A stretch of DNA of 27,854 bases from Pseudomonadota bacterium (GTDB lineage Bacteria; Pseudomonadota; Alphaproteobacteria; Reyranellales; Reyranellaceae): assembly GCA_023416135.1 (NCBI GenBank), contig JAEZIF010000219.1, forward strand, positions 1 through 27,854, read 5' to 3'. Position 1 is the first letter of the stretch; each line of letters opens with the position of its first letter. The position numbers and the translations under genes were made by a program. This document shows, piece after piece, positions 8,182-16,008 of this stretch. The notes below the pieces were generated by a model, which made no database searches, was not told the DNA's origin, and saw nothing but the letters and a program-made list of their open reading frames with translations.

Positions 8182-9794
8182 TGGAGACCTGGTCGCATCA
8201 TCTGATCATCGCTCCCATCGTGCTTCCGCTCGTAGCTGGAGCATTGCTGGCCGTTTACGACGAGCGGCGACAGTTCCTGAAGGGGGTGATCAATCTCGTC
8301 TCGACGCTCGCGATGCTCGGCATTGCGATCGCGCTGCTGCAGGAGGCAAATACTTCTCGCACCGGTGTGTATCTGCTCGGCGACTGGCCGGCCCCGTTCG
8401 GCATCGTGCTGGTCCTGGACCGCCTGTCGGCGCTGATGCTCGTGCTGACGGGTGTCCTCGCCTGCGCCTCCCTGGTCTTCTCCCTTGCGCGCTGGCATAC
8501 GGCCGGCGCGCATTTTCACACACTCTTCCAGTTCCTGCTGATGGGGGTGAACGGCGCCTTCCTCACCGGCGACCTGTTCAATCTGTTCGTGTTCTTCGAG
8601 GTGATGCTGGCCTCCTCCTACGGTCTTCTGCTGCACGGTTCGGGCCCGCGACGCGTCCAAGCCAGCCTGCATTACATTGCCGTCAACCTGACCGCCTCCT
8701 TCTTCTTCCTCGTGGGTGTCAGCCTCATCTACGGCGTCACCGGCACGCTGAACATGGCCGACCTGGCGTTGCGCATTCCCGCCTTGTCCCCTGGACACCG
8801 CATGCTTCTCGAGGCCGGAGCGGCGGTCCTCGGCATCGCCTTCCTCGTCAAGGCCGCCATGTGGCCTCTGAACTTCTGGCTGCTCAGCGCCTATCCCGCG
8901 GCCGCTGCCCCGGTGGCGGCCGTCTTTGCCGTGCTCAGCAAGGTCGGTGTCTATGTCCTGCTTCGCCTGTGTCCAATGCTTTTCGGAACGACGGCCCAGG
9001 AGGCCGCCGGGTTCGGCCGCGATCTGTTGTTCGTCGGTGGTCTGGCGACGATCGGCTTCGGGACCTTGGGTGTCCTTGCCTCGCAGGCCATGACCCGGAT
9101 CGCAAGCTTCAGCCTGCTGGTGTCAGCGGGAACGCTGCTGGCCGCTGTGGGCCTGTCGGACAGTCATGTCATGGGCGGTGCCCTCTTCTATCTCGTGAGC
9201 TCGACGCTCACGATCGGTGCGCTTTTCATGCTCATCGAACTGATCGAGAGAGGACAGAATCCCGGCGCCGACCTGATCGCTCTTACGGCCGAAACACTGG
9301 ACGAGGAGGTGAAGGATGAAGCGGAGGGCAGCGTCACCGGCTTTTCCGGAACGCCGGCCGTGCTCGGTGCCTGTTTCGTCGGCTGCGCGTTGCTGCTGAT
9401 CGGTCTGCCCCCGTTTTCCGGCTTCGTCGCCAAGCTGGCCATGCTCGCTGCGCTCTTTGCGCCCGCGGGACAAGCGGCCGCGACCGGCATCCCGGTCGCG
9501 AACTGGCTGTTCGTGACGCTTCTCCTCGTGTCGGGTCTCGCAGCCCTGCTGGCGCTGTCGCGCGTCGGCATTCGCGCCTTCTGGGCCCCGGTCGACGCGG
9601 TCGTTCCGCGTGTTCTCGTGGTCGAGCTGGTGCCGGTCATCTCACTGTTGCTGCTCACCCTCGGCCTCTCGATCAAAGCAGGGCCGGTCATGAGATACAT
9701 GGAGGACGCCGCGCGAGCCGCGTACGCGCCGTCTGCCTACATCGACGACGTCATGACCGCACCCAGCCTGCCGGCTGCCGGAGCCGGGCAATGA
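8181..9794 (+). CDS. mrpD: Na+/H+ antiporter subunit D
   Basis: A 537-aa polytopic membrane protein related to the NuoM/NuoN proton-translocating subunits. The conserved membrane glutamate is Glu140 in FNLFVFFEVMLASSYGLLLHG-type context. Lys224 sits in FLVKAAMWPLNFWL and Lys254 in VFAVLSKVGVYVLLRL, both placed as in characterised MrpD proteins where such residues carry protons. The ATG at 8181 overlaps the mrpC stop by one base (TGATG) and has AGGAGC at 8171-8176. A longer frame open from 7896 would overlap almost all of mrpC and is not credible. The C-terminal 35 residues (YMEDAARAAYAPSAYIDDV...) are a hydrophilic tail. It overlaps mrpE by 4 nt. Confidence 0.95.
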   Translation: METWSHHLIIAPIVLPLVAGALLAVYDERRQFLKGVINLVSTLAMLGIAIALLQEANTSRTGVYLLGDWPAPFGIVLVLDRLSALMLVLTGVLACASLVFSLARWHTAGAHFHTLFQFLLMGVNGAFLTGDLFNLFVFFEVMLASSYGLLLHGSGPRRVQASLHYIAVNLTASFFFLVGVSLIYGVTGTLNMADLALRIPALSPGHRMLLEAGAAVLGIAFLVKAAMWPLNFWLLSAYPAAAAPVAAVFAVLSKVGVYVLLRLCPMLFGTTAQEAAGFGRDLLFVGGLATIGFGTLGVLASQAMTRIASFSLLVSAGTLLAAVGLSDSHVMGGALFYLVSSTLTIGALFMLIELIERGQNPGADLIALTAETLDEEVKDEAEGSVTGFSGTPAVLGACFVGCALLLIGLPPFSGFVAKLAMLAALFAPAGQAAATGIPVANWLFVTLLLVSGLAALLALSRVGIRAFWAPVDAVVPRVLVVELVPVISLLLLTLGLSIKAGPVMRYMEDAARAAYAPSAYIDDVMTAPSLPAAGAGQ

Positions 9795-10273
9795 TCCTGC
9801 TGCCCTACCCCTTGCTGACGGCATCGCTCCTGGCGATGTGGCTCCTGTTGAACGGAGTTTCACTGGGGCAGATCGTGCTCGGCACGGTGATCGCGGTCGC
9901 AGCCTCGAACGTGACCGCCGCCCTTCAGCCGGCCAAGCCGCGGTTGAAACGATGGGACCTGCTGCCCAAGCTCGTGATGATCGTCCTGGCGGATATCTGG
10001 CGTTCCAACATCGCCGTCGCCCGACTGATTCTTCGCACCGATCAGAGCCGGCGCCACTCGGGCTTCGTCATCGTGCCGCTCGAACTTCGCGATCCGACCG
10101 CACTGGCAATCCTGGCCTGCATCGTGACCAGCACGCCCGGAACCGCCTGGGTGGAATACGACTCGGGCAGCAACAAGCTGCTGCTCCACGTTTTCGACCT
10201 CGTCGACGAATCGCATTGGATCGAACTCATCAAGCATCGCTACGAACGCCTTCTCCTGGAGATTTTCGCATGA
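9791..10273 (+). CDS. mrpE: Na+/H+ antiporter subunit E
   Basis: A 160-aa protein with two to three hydrophobic segments in the first 75 residues (MILLPYPLLTASLLAMWLLL and GQIVLGTVIAVAASNVTAAL) followed by a cytoplasmic domain. Diagnostic MrpE stretches are LRDPTALAILACIVTSTPGT near residues 99-118 and the C-terminal DESHWIELIKHRYERLLLEIF. It starts inside the mrpD stop (ATGA) and ends inside the mrpF start, the tight coupling seen throughout this operon. MrpE is needed for a stable, full-activity complex in studied systems but has no complex I counterpart. Confidence 0.93.
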   Translation: MILLPYPLLTASLLAMWLLLNGVSLGQIVLGTVIAVAASNVTAALQPAKPRLKRWDLLPKLVMIVLADIWRSNIAVARLILRTDQSRRHSGFVIVPLELRDPTALAILACIVTSTPGTAWVEYDSGSNKLLLHVFDLVDESHWIELIKHRYERLLLEIFA

Positions 10274-10551
10274 GCGCAACAATCCTCTCCTGGTCGCTGC
10301 TGATCGCCCAGATCCTGCTCGGTATCGCCATGATCATTGCGTCGTTCCGCATGATCCGCGGCCCGAGGGCGCAGGACCGCATCGTTTCCCTCGATGCCCT
10401 CTATGTGAACGCCATGCTGCTGCTGCTCGTGTTCGGCATCGAAAGCAGAAGCACGCTTTATTTCGAAGCGGCACTGATCATTTCCCTTCTTGGCTTCATT
10501 GCCACCGTGGCGCTCGCGAAGTTTCTCATGCGCGGAGAGATCATCGAATGA
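10270..10551 (+). CDS. mrpF: Na+/H+ antiporter subunit F
   Basis: A 93-aa small membrane protein with three hydrophobic segments (about residues 7-25, 42-60 and 63-85). Characteristic MrpF features are FRMIRGPRAQDRIVSLDALYVN at about residues 26-47, carrying the conserved Asp in QDR(I/V)xxxD, and FIATVALAKFLMRGEIIE at the C-terminus. The ATG at 10270 overlaps the mrpE stop by 4 nt and its own stop overlaps the mrpG start. In other bacteria the MrpF family is linked to Na+ and bile-salt export, but here the context makes it an antiporter subunit. Confidence 0.93.
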   Translation: MSATILSWSLLIAQILLGIAMIIASFRMIRGPRAQDRIVSLDALYVNAMLLLLVFGIESRSTLYFEAALIISLLGFIATVALAKFLMRGEIIE

Positions 10552-10886
10552 CAGACGCAGCAGATCTGCCGGCTTGGGCCGCGCTCTTGACTTCGTTTCT
10601 GGTTCTGCTCGGCGCCGGCTTCACCGTGGTCGGCGCGCTCGGGCTGCTGCGGTTGAAGACATTCTACGAACGCATGCACGCCCCCACGCTGGGGGCGACC
10701 TGGGGCGCCGGCGGAATCCTGCTCGGCTCGATCGTCATGTTCTCGGTCCTGCAGTCTCGGCCGGTGCTGCACGAAGTGCTCATCGGCGTGTTCGTGACAG
10801 TGACTACGCCTGTCACTCTCATGCTGCTCGCCCGCGCTGCCGTCTATCGCGATCGCAGCGAGGGCGCCGACATACCGAAGATCTGA
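10548..10886 (+). CDS. mrpG: Na+/H+ antiporter subunit G
   Basis: A 112-aa membrane protein closing the mrp operon. Three hydrophobic segments are visible (about residues 10-32, 48-66 and 74-95). The MrpG signature is LGLLRLKTFYERMHAPTLGATWG (about residues 30-52, GxLRxxDxxxRxHA(P/A)T-like), and TTPVTLMLLARAAVYRD is typical of the third helix. The start overlaps mrpF by 4 nt. With A-B, C, D, E and F it makes the complete six-gene set expected of the fused type. No further plus-strand gene follows; two GC-rich hairpins lie downstream. Confidence 0.94.
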   Translation: MTDAADLPAWAALLTSFLVLLGAGFTVVGALGLLRLKTFYERMHAPTLGATWGAGGILLGSIVMFSVLQSRPVLHEVLIGVFVTVTTPVTLMLLARAAVYRDRSEGADIPKI

Positions 10887-10933
10887 AGGGGCTGGACCGG
10901 AAGGCCGGCGCGTTTCTCGGCGGGGGCACCGCA

Positions 10934-10980
10934 GTTCCTGGCGCAGGGGTCGCCCCTGCCCCGCCGTGGTGCGGAGGAAC
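10934..10980 (+). terminator. Nested hairpin after the mrp operon
   Basis: GCAGGGG (10943-10949) pairs with CCCCTGC (10953-10959) around a TCG loop, and outer arms GTTCCT (10934-10939) and AGGAAC (10975-10980) also match. The structure begins 47 nt after the mrpG stop. There is no T-run, so any terminator activity would be factor-dependent or due to stability. Role inferred. Confidence 0.35.
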
Positions 10981-11064
10981 GAATCAAGGAAGGCGTGTCA
11001 TGCCACCGGCGGCGGCCCTGGTTGCCGATGTGGATGCTGACGACAAGCTGCTCTCGAAACGCGA

Positions 11065-11092
11065 CGCCCCGGGACCGCGAGATCCCGGGGCG
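11065..11092. terminator. Perfect 10-bp hairpin between convergent units
   Basis: CGCCCCGGGA (11065-11074) pairs perfectly with TCCCGGGGCG (11083-11092), loop 8 nt. It lies 25 nt past the stop of the minus-strand gene ending at 11118 and about 180 nt past mrpG. On the minus strand the right arm is followed, a few bases later, by a short TTTCG. It probably terminates the minus-strand gene and may serve both directions. Confidence 0.55.
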
Positions 11093-11117
11093 CCGACAAT
11101 CGATTCGGATGTATGTG

Positions 11118-11744
11118 CTAGCGGATGACGGTGGCTTTGATGGCCGTCTGCTGGCTCCACACGGTGATGACCTGGTCGCCCACCTTGACCGACTTCACTG
11201 CAGCCTGACCGGCGGCAGACTGGGCCACCGGCATCTGGATGACCTCGCCGCTGTCGGGCGAAGGCTCCTCGGGCTTGCCGCCGGAGGCGTTGATCAGGAA
11301 GACCGTGGCACCGTCGACCTTGGTGACCATGCCGTCCATTCGCCACAGCCGGATCGGCTCCTGCATGCCCGGGATGCCCTGCAGACGCGCGCCCTTGGCC
11401 AGCATCGCCTTGGCCTGGGCATCGTTCTGTGGCGTCTTCGGGGCGATCATGAAGTCGAGGTAGTCGTACCAGGAAGTGTCGACGATGTTGCCGACCTTGA
11501 GCTGCGGATAATTGGTGACGAGATCGGCGGCGCGCATCTTCACGCGGCCGAGGTCTTCCCACACGATGTTGAAGATGCGGCGCTCCGGATGGAGGCTGTG
11601 GATCGTACCGCGCTTGAAGTTCTGATAGGTGTTCGGCACGACAAGATCTTCGCCCTGTGCGGCCACCGGCAGCGGCAGGGTCGCTGCCGCGAGGGCGGCG
11701 CCACCCAGAAACCTCAGTGTCGTACGGCGATTTGCATTCAACAT
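11118..11744 (-). CDS. Putative Tat-exported periplasmic protein, function unknown
   Basis: A 208-aa protein that I cannot place in a family. The N-terminus MLNANRRTTLRFLGGAALAA followed by ATLPLPVAAQG has a twin-arginine pair, a hydrophobic core and an Ala-x-Ala-type cleavage site near residue 29, so export by Tat (or Sec) is likely. The mature part is soluble, with a long VWEDLGRVKMRAADLV and WYDYLDFMIAPKTPQ region and a C-terminal section rich in valine strands (VTKVDGATVFLIN, VGDQVITVWSQQTAIKATVI) suggesting a beta fold. The ATG at 11744 is preferred because GGAAGGGG lies upstream and it gives the signal peptide directly; an open frame extends to 11963 but has no such features. It is divergent from the small membrane-protein gene at 11913. 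Confidence 0.72.
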   Translation of the reverse strand: MLNANRRTTLRFLGGAALAAATLPLPVAAQGEDLVVPNTYQNFKRGTIHSLHPERRIFNIVWEDLGRVKMRAADLVTNYPQLKVGNIVDTSWYDYLDFMIAPKTPQNDAQAKAMLAKGARLQGIPGMQEPIRLWRMDGMVTKVDGATVFLINASGGKPEEPSPDSGEVIQMPVAQSAAGQAAVKSVKVGDQVITVWSQQTAIKATVIR

Positions 11745-11912
11745 GACTGCTTCCCCTTCCGGATCAAGGCTCGACGTCCATGGCGGACCGAGCCACATCA
11801 GCGGCAGGCCGCGCCTGCTTGATGTGATGGCGGGTGGTTTACAGATCGGCCGTATCACCGCCGTGTTGCGCTTCGGCAAAATTGTGTCGTCTGTGTCGCG
11901 GGGTCGCTGATC

Positions 11913-12173
11913 GTGGAATATCTCAAGGAACTGGCCAACCGGGCCGATCTCGGCACTTGGCAATCGTGGAGCATCCAGTATCGCGTGCTCGCCGTGGTTC
12001 TGGGTCTGTTCGTCGCCTATCTCGCGCTGCGGGCGATCCTGCCGACGGTCCTGCGCCTGCTGCGGCCGGCCCTCTTTGTCGTCATCGTCCTGTTTGCCGT
12101 GTGGGCGCTCTTCCCGGCCGAGACCTGCTCGATCGAGATCCTGGCCCGACTACCGAAGCTCTGCGCGCGCTGA
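11913..12173 (+). CDS. Small membrane protein, function unknown (86 aa)
   Basis: An 86-aa frame starting at GTG with CGGGG about nine bases upstream. Residues 1-22 are hydrophilic (MEYLKELANRADLGTWQSWS). Two probable membrane helices follow, at about residues 24-46 (RVLAVVLGLFVAYLALRAIL) and 52-68 (PALFVVIVLFAVWALFP), separated by a short basic loop LRLLR. The C-terminal tail carries two cysteines (C72, C84). The hydrophobic pattern is coherent and not what a shadow frame would give. No family recognised. It stops five bases before the convergent dioxygenase gene's stop, leaving no room for a separate terminator. Confidence 0.6.
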   Translation: MEYLKELANRADLGTWQSWSIQYRVLAVVLGLFVAYLALRAILPTVLRLLRPALFVVIVLFAVWALFPAETCSIEILARLPKLCAR

Positions 12174-12178
12174 CGCAA

Positions 12179-13336
12179 TCAGATGCTGAGATCGAGCAGG
12201 TTGTAGTCCTTGATGTCGGCCCTGGCCTTGTCGTCCCAACGATACGTGAGCCCTTCTTGGGCGTGCGGCCTGTAGACGTAAGGCCTCTCGTGCGGGAAGC
12301 GCTGCCGCCGGGCATCGATGCCGTAACCGATCAGGCGAGCGCGCTCGCGGATGCGCGCGGCGTCGTAGACGGCTTCCTTGTTGTGCACGCCGCCGCCCTT
12401 CACGCCCAGCACCGACCGGCGCCGATGGAAGCCCATGTTCAGCGTGACGCGCCAGTCCTTGCTGGTGTTGGCGAAGGAGCCGTGCAGCGCCTGGCGGTTG
12501 GTGATGGCGACGTCGCCCGGCTGGGCGATGATCGGCACGGCGTCGGGCAGGCGTTCGCTGCCGGCCGCGGCCACCAGCTTCCTGATGTCGGCCCTGCCGA
12601 GCTTGTGCGAGCCCGGCACGACCCATACGCCATTGGCCGCCGTGCAGCCGTAGAGCTGGCCCATGAAGTTGAAGCCGTGGATACCCTGATCCCAGTCGGG
12701 GCTGCTCCAATGGGTGACGCCGTCCTGGTGCCAGGCGACCGAGGCGCCGCGGCCCGGCTCCTTGATGAACAGCGCTTCGTTGAACGGTGTAAAGTCCGGA
12801 CCGTTGATCGCGGCGGCGGCGGCGAGAAGCTCGGGATGGCCGTAGACGCGCAACGCCGCCTCGGAGAACTGCAGCGAGCCCAGGATCAGATAGACCACTT
12901 CCTTCGGCGCGCCGGCGGCGGCCTGCGGCTCATACATCTTCACCGGATGGCGGCCGTTGGCGAGTTCGGTGCCGCCGAACGGATCGCCGAGCGGCTTTGA
13001 CCACAGCAGATTCGGGCCCTTGCAGTCCGCCGCCAGCGCCGGCCGACCCTTGGCGTCGACCGGAGCACCACGTTCGACCGGAAGGCGGTCGAGGATGTCC
13101 AGAAGGTCGCGTTCGATGTCGGCCAGCTCGTCGGGCTTGAGGACGCCTTCGAAGACATAGAAGCCGCAGCGCCAGTAGGCATCGAGAATGTCGGGATGCA
13201 GATCGCCCGAGGCGCTGAAGCGGATCGGCCCGCGATTACCCAGGGTCACCGCGCGCCGCTCGCCGTCGGCCAGATAGGCCTGCATCGCCGCTTCCTCGGA
13301 GCCGTAGTCGACGCGTGTCGTCGCAGACCCGTCCAT
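12179..13336 (-). CDS. Phytanoyl-CoA dioxygenase (PhyH) family protein
   Basis: A 385-aa Fe(II)/2-oxoglutarate-dependent oxygenase-like protein. The facial triad is visible: His203 and Asp205 in AWHQDGVTHW, and the distal His285 in RQALHGSFANTS. Arg296 in DWRVTLNMGFHRR is placed to bind 2-oxoglutarate. VVPGSHKLGR and QPGDVAITN are family-typical strands. Such enzymes hydroxylate or oxidatively cleave diverse small molecules; bacterial members act on, among others, ectoine, phosphonates, quaternary amines and acyl compounds, and the substrate here is unknown. The ATG at 13336 follows GGAGG by seven bases. A much longer open frame reaches 14737 but only because this GC-rich DNA lacks stops; it runs through the next gene in a wrong frame. 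It is the last gene after the solute-binding protein, 44 bp apart. Confidence 0.88.
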   Translation of the reverse strand: MDGSATTRVDYGSEEAAMQAYLADGERRAVTLGNRGPIRFSASGDLHPDILDAYWRCGFYVFEGVLKPDELADIERDLLDILDRLPVERGAPVDAKGRPALAADCKGPNLLWSKPLGDPFGGTELANGRHPVKMYEPQAAAGAPKEVVYLILGSLQFSEAALRVYGHPELLAAAAAINGPDFTPFNEALFIKEPGRGASVAWHQDGVTHWSSPDWDQGIHGFNFMGQLYGCTAANGVWVVPGSHKLGRADIRKLVAAAGSERLPDAVPIIAQPGDVAITNRQALHGSFANTSKDWRVTLNMGFHRRRSVLGVKGGGVHNKEAVYDAARIRERARLIGYGIDARRQRFPHERPYVYRPHAQEGLTYRWDDKARADIKDYNLLDLSI

Positions 13337-13380
13337 GGCGCATCCTCCGGATCTCTTCTTCGACCGGAGGATAGAGGCCT

Positions 13381-14985
13381 TTACTGCAGGTCGACCAGCG
13401 TCAAATCGACGAACCACGATTGCGGCGAAACGAACCCTTTCACCTTCTTGCTGAAGGCACGCGGGTTGAGGTCGTGCACGATGTAGAGCCAGGGAGGATT
13501 GTCGACCAGCCGTTCGTGGGCCAGCGCGAAGTTCTTCTGGATGGTCGCTTCGTCCGCCGCCTCGGACAGGGTCTTCATCACGTCCTCGAACTTGTCGTCC
13601 TTCCACTGTTGCCAGTTCGAGCCCGTCGGCGAGGAATTGGCATAGGCGAAGTAGCGGAACATCATTCCGACGTCGCTCGACGGCGAGCTGACGTTGAGCG
13701 CCATGGCGCCCTTCAACGATGGGTCGTCGGGCACGGCACGCGCAGCATTCAAGAGCACCTGCCATTCGACCGCCTCGACCTGCACGTCGACGCCGCAGGC
13801 CTGCTTCAGGTTCTCCTGCAACGCCTCGTTCATGGGCAGCGGCAGCATCTGGCCCGAGCCCGAGGTCGAGATCATGACCTTGAAGGACAACGGCTTCTTG
13901 TCGCTGTACCCCGCCTCGGCCAGCAGCTTCTTGCCCTTGGCGGGATCGAACGTGTAGCGGTTCTCGGGCTTGCCGAACGCCGGATCGTTGGGCTTCAGCC
14001 AGCCGACCGACGGCTCGGCGGTGCCGTTCAGCAGCGTGACGATGGCGCTGCGGTCGATGCAATAGTTCAGCGCCTGGCGCACGCGGACGTCGGCCACCGG
14101 GCTGTTCTTGGCGGCCATGTTGTAGAACCACGGCCAGACGTGCGGATAGGAACCGGTCGAGATGACGAAGCCCGCCTGCTTGAGCGAGGGGATGCCATCG
14201 GGCGGCGGCACCTCGATCCAGTCGACACGACCCGAGCGCAGCGCGGCGAGCCGTGTGTTGGCCTCCGGGATGGGCAGCAGCACGATCTGGTCGACCTTGG
14301 CCTTCTTCGCCGGATCCCAGTACGCATCGTTGCGCGCCAGCGTCACCGACTGGCGTGGCACCACGCCGGTGATGCGGAACGGCCCGGTGCCGGCCGGCGG
14401 CAACATCGCCACCTTGGCCCAGTCCTTTCCTCCCTTCTCCCACGAGGCCGGCGACGCATTGAGGATATAGGGCACCATCCACGGGAAGTAGGATGCCACG
14501 ATCGAGGTGGTCATCGACACGGTCGAATCGTCGATCTTCTTGTAGGAGGCGAGGATGGGCACGCGCGAGCGCATGATGCCGACGGCGCCTGCCTCGAATT
14601 GGGCGCTGTCCTTGTTGAAGATGCGCTCGAGGTTCCAGATCACGGAATCGGCATTGAAGTCGGTGCCGTCGTGGAATTTCACGCCTTTGCGCAGGTGGAA
14701 GATCCAGGTCTTCTTGTCGTCGGCTGCCTGCTCCCACTTCTCGGCCAGGCCCGGACGCAGCGTTGCGAGCTGGTCGGTGCGCGTCAGGTCGAACAGGATC
14801 AGGCCTTCGAAGATCGGGAAGCCCAGGAAGCGCATGCCCTCGAAGCCGTTGTTGGGCATGCCGGTCGTGGTCGGGATATCCGACGCCGTCATGCCTATGC
14901 GCAGGACTTTCTCCTGGGCCGAGGCGGGCGCGAGCGACAGCGTCGAAGCGGCGAGCAGCGCGGCAAGGGACAGAGATTTCTTCAT
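13381..14985 (-). CDS. ABC transporter substrate-binding protein, peptide/nickel (SBP_bac_5) family
   Basis: A 534-aa periplasmic solute receptor. The signal peptide is MKKSLSLAALLAASTLSLAP with a cleavage site around ASA-QE (residue 24/25). The mature protein shows the class C binding-protein pattern: FEGLILFDLTRT, LRPGLAEKWEQAADDKKTWI with FHLRKGVKFHDGTDFNADSV (near residues 105-130), PAGTGPFRI, VRVRQALNYCIDRSAIV, and GKKLLAEAGY. This family delivers di/oligopeptides, opines, nickel, glutathione or other cargo to an ABC permease. No permease or ATPase gene is present in the window, so the receptor is an orphan here or works with a system elsewhere. The start at 14985 follows AGGAG by eight bases and yields the signal peptide; an ATG at 15018 would disrupt it. 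Confidence 0.93.
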   Translation of the reverse strand: MKKSLSLAALLAASTLSLAPASAQEKVLRIGMTASDIPTTTGMPNNGFEGMRFLGFPIFEGLILFDLTRTDQLATLRPGLAEKWEQAADDKKTWIFHLRKGVKFHDGTDFNADSVIWNLERIFNKDSAQFEAGAVGIMRSRVPILASYKKIDDSTVSMTTSIVASYFPWMVPYILNASPASWEKGGKDWAKVAMLPPAGTGPFRITGVVPRQSVTLARNDAYWDPAKKAKVDQIVLLPIPEANTRLAALRSGRVDWIEVPPPDGIPSLKQAGFVISTGSYPHVWPWFYNMAAKNSPVADVRVRQALNYCIDRSAIVTLLNGTAEPSVGWLKPNDPAFGKPENRYTFDPAKGKKLLAEAGYSDKKPLSFKVMISTSGSGQMLPLPMNEALQENLKQACGVDVQVEAVEWQVLLNAARAVPDDPSLKGAMALNVSSPSSDVGMMFRYFAYANSSPTGSNWQQWKDDKFEDVMKTLSEAADEATIQKNFALAHERLVDNPPWLYIVHDLNPRAFSKKVKGFVSPQSWFVDLTLVDLQ

Positions 14986-15039
14986 GGCGTGAGCTCCTGC
15001 TGGTGGGAGCTCATGCAAGGAGCGGGCCGCCGCCCCGCC

Positions 15040-15082
15040 CCCGTCATACCGACCGAAGCTCAGTACCGGTCGGGATGACGGG
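15040..15082. terminator. 15-bp near-perfect inverted repeat (terminator or REP-like)
   Basis: CCCGTCATACCGACC (15040-15054) pairs with GGTCGGGATGACGGG (15068-15082) with a single A/G mismatch, loop 13 nt. It begins 12 nt past the stop of the phosphotransferase gene and about 55 nt before the solute-binding protein start on the same strand. The arms resemble a repetitive extragenic palindrome, but only this copy was noticed in the window. Confidence 0.5.
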
Positions 15083-15093
15083 TGAGGAGCAGG

Positions 15094-15927
15094 TTAGATC
15101 ATCAACCGTTCAAACCGCGCCAGATAGTCATTGGCATGCGCCTTGTAGTCGACGCCCGGTGTCCTCAGATGGACATCGGAAACCATGGCCCACAGCGCCT
15201 CGCGCAGCGCGCTGGCGGCTTTCATGGCAGCAAACGACCGGCGCACGGCATCGTCGGCCTTGCCCGCAAAATAGGCATCGAGCAGCGCATCGTCGTGGTC
15301 CGGCTCGAAGGCACCATTCGACGACAGGTTGGCGATATCGAACATCGCCGTGCCGAAGCCGCCATATTCCCAGTCGATCAGCCACAGGCGCTTGCCGTCA
15401 TCCATGAGATTCCCCGGCAGCAGGTCGTGGTGGCCGAATACGACCGGCAGGGGCATCTGCGCCTGCTCGAGCCGGTCGGCGATGTCGAGATAGCGCCGGT
15501 CGGCGTCGATCAGGGTCACGTAATCGCGAATGACATGGAACACCCAAAAGGTGTTGGCCGGGCCGCGCACGTGACGCCCCACCTTGGTGTGGCATTCCTT
15601 CAGGAGCGTCGCCAGCCGCCCGACATGGGCGCGCATGTCGGCCTCGCCGAAGGTCCGCCCGTCGATGAAGCGCAGGACGGTGATCCCTCGCTCGGCATGG
15701 ATGATCTCGGGCGACAGGCCCGCCTCGAAAGCCGCCATGGACGCCGCCCGTTCGCGGTCGCGGAAGACGTGATGGACCGGGATGTCCTCGCCGCAGCGCG
15801 CGACGAACTTCTCACCGCGATGCGTGACCACGAACGAGACATTGGTGAGGCCGCCCTTCAGCGGCGCCAGCTCGACCGGTTCCTTCCAGCAGGCGAGCCG
15901 TGCGACTCTTTCTTCGAGTTCCGTCAT
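15094..15927 (-). CDS. Phosphotransferase family protein, choline/ethanolamine-kinase-like
   Basis: A 277-aa cytoplasmic kinase-fold protein of the APH / choline kinase (LicA-like) group. The small lobe has the glycine-rich turn LKGGLTNVSFVV (residues 23-34) and Ala-Arg in place of the usual lysine region (KFVARCGED). The catalytic loop is VFGHHDLLPGNLM with Asp168 and Asn173, and the Mg-binding Asp185 lies in LIDWEYGG. Members phosphorylate choline, ethanolamine, aminoglycosides, or other alcohols with ATP; the substrate here is not known. The ATG at 15927 follows GGAAGGA by a few bases. It diverges from the ThDP enzyme gene across 81 bp, and precedes the solute-binding protein and PhyH genes on its own strand, though a strong hairpin intervenes. 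Confidence 0.85.
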   Translation of the reverse strand: MTELEERVARLACWKEPVELAPLKGGLTNVSFVVTHRGEKFVARCGEDIPVHHVFRDRERAASMAAFEAGLSPEIIHAERGITVLRFIDGRTFGEADMRAHVGRLATLLKECHTKVGRHVRGPANTFWVFHVIRDYVTLIDADRRYLDIADRLEQAQMPLPVVFGHHDLLPGNLMDDGKRLWLIDWEYGGFGTAMFDIANLSSNGAFEPDHDDALLDAYFAGKADDAVRRSFAAMKAASALREALWAMVSDVHLRTPGVDYKAHANDYLARFERLMI

Positions 15928-16008
15928 TATTCCTTCCGCAGCGCGGTGACGCGATCATTTCATGCCGTGCCCGCCCGCGCTACCTTGGCGCCCTCCAAGG
16001 AGGAACAG

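Noticed and set aside
11000..11128. A 42-aa plus-strand frame after mrpG with a GGAAGG ahead of its ATG
   Set aside because: It runs through the 11065-11092 hairpin and overlaps the end of the minus-strand gene; low-complexity composition and no supporting feature.
12179..14737. An 852-codon open frame on the minus strand covering the PhyH and solute-binding-protein genes
   Set aside because: Only the part from 13336 downward is a real protein with family motifs; the rest is a wrong-frame reading of the solute-binding-protein gene, open because GC-rich DNA has few stops.
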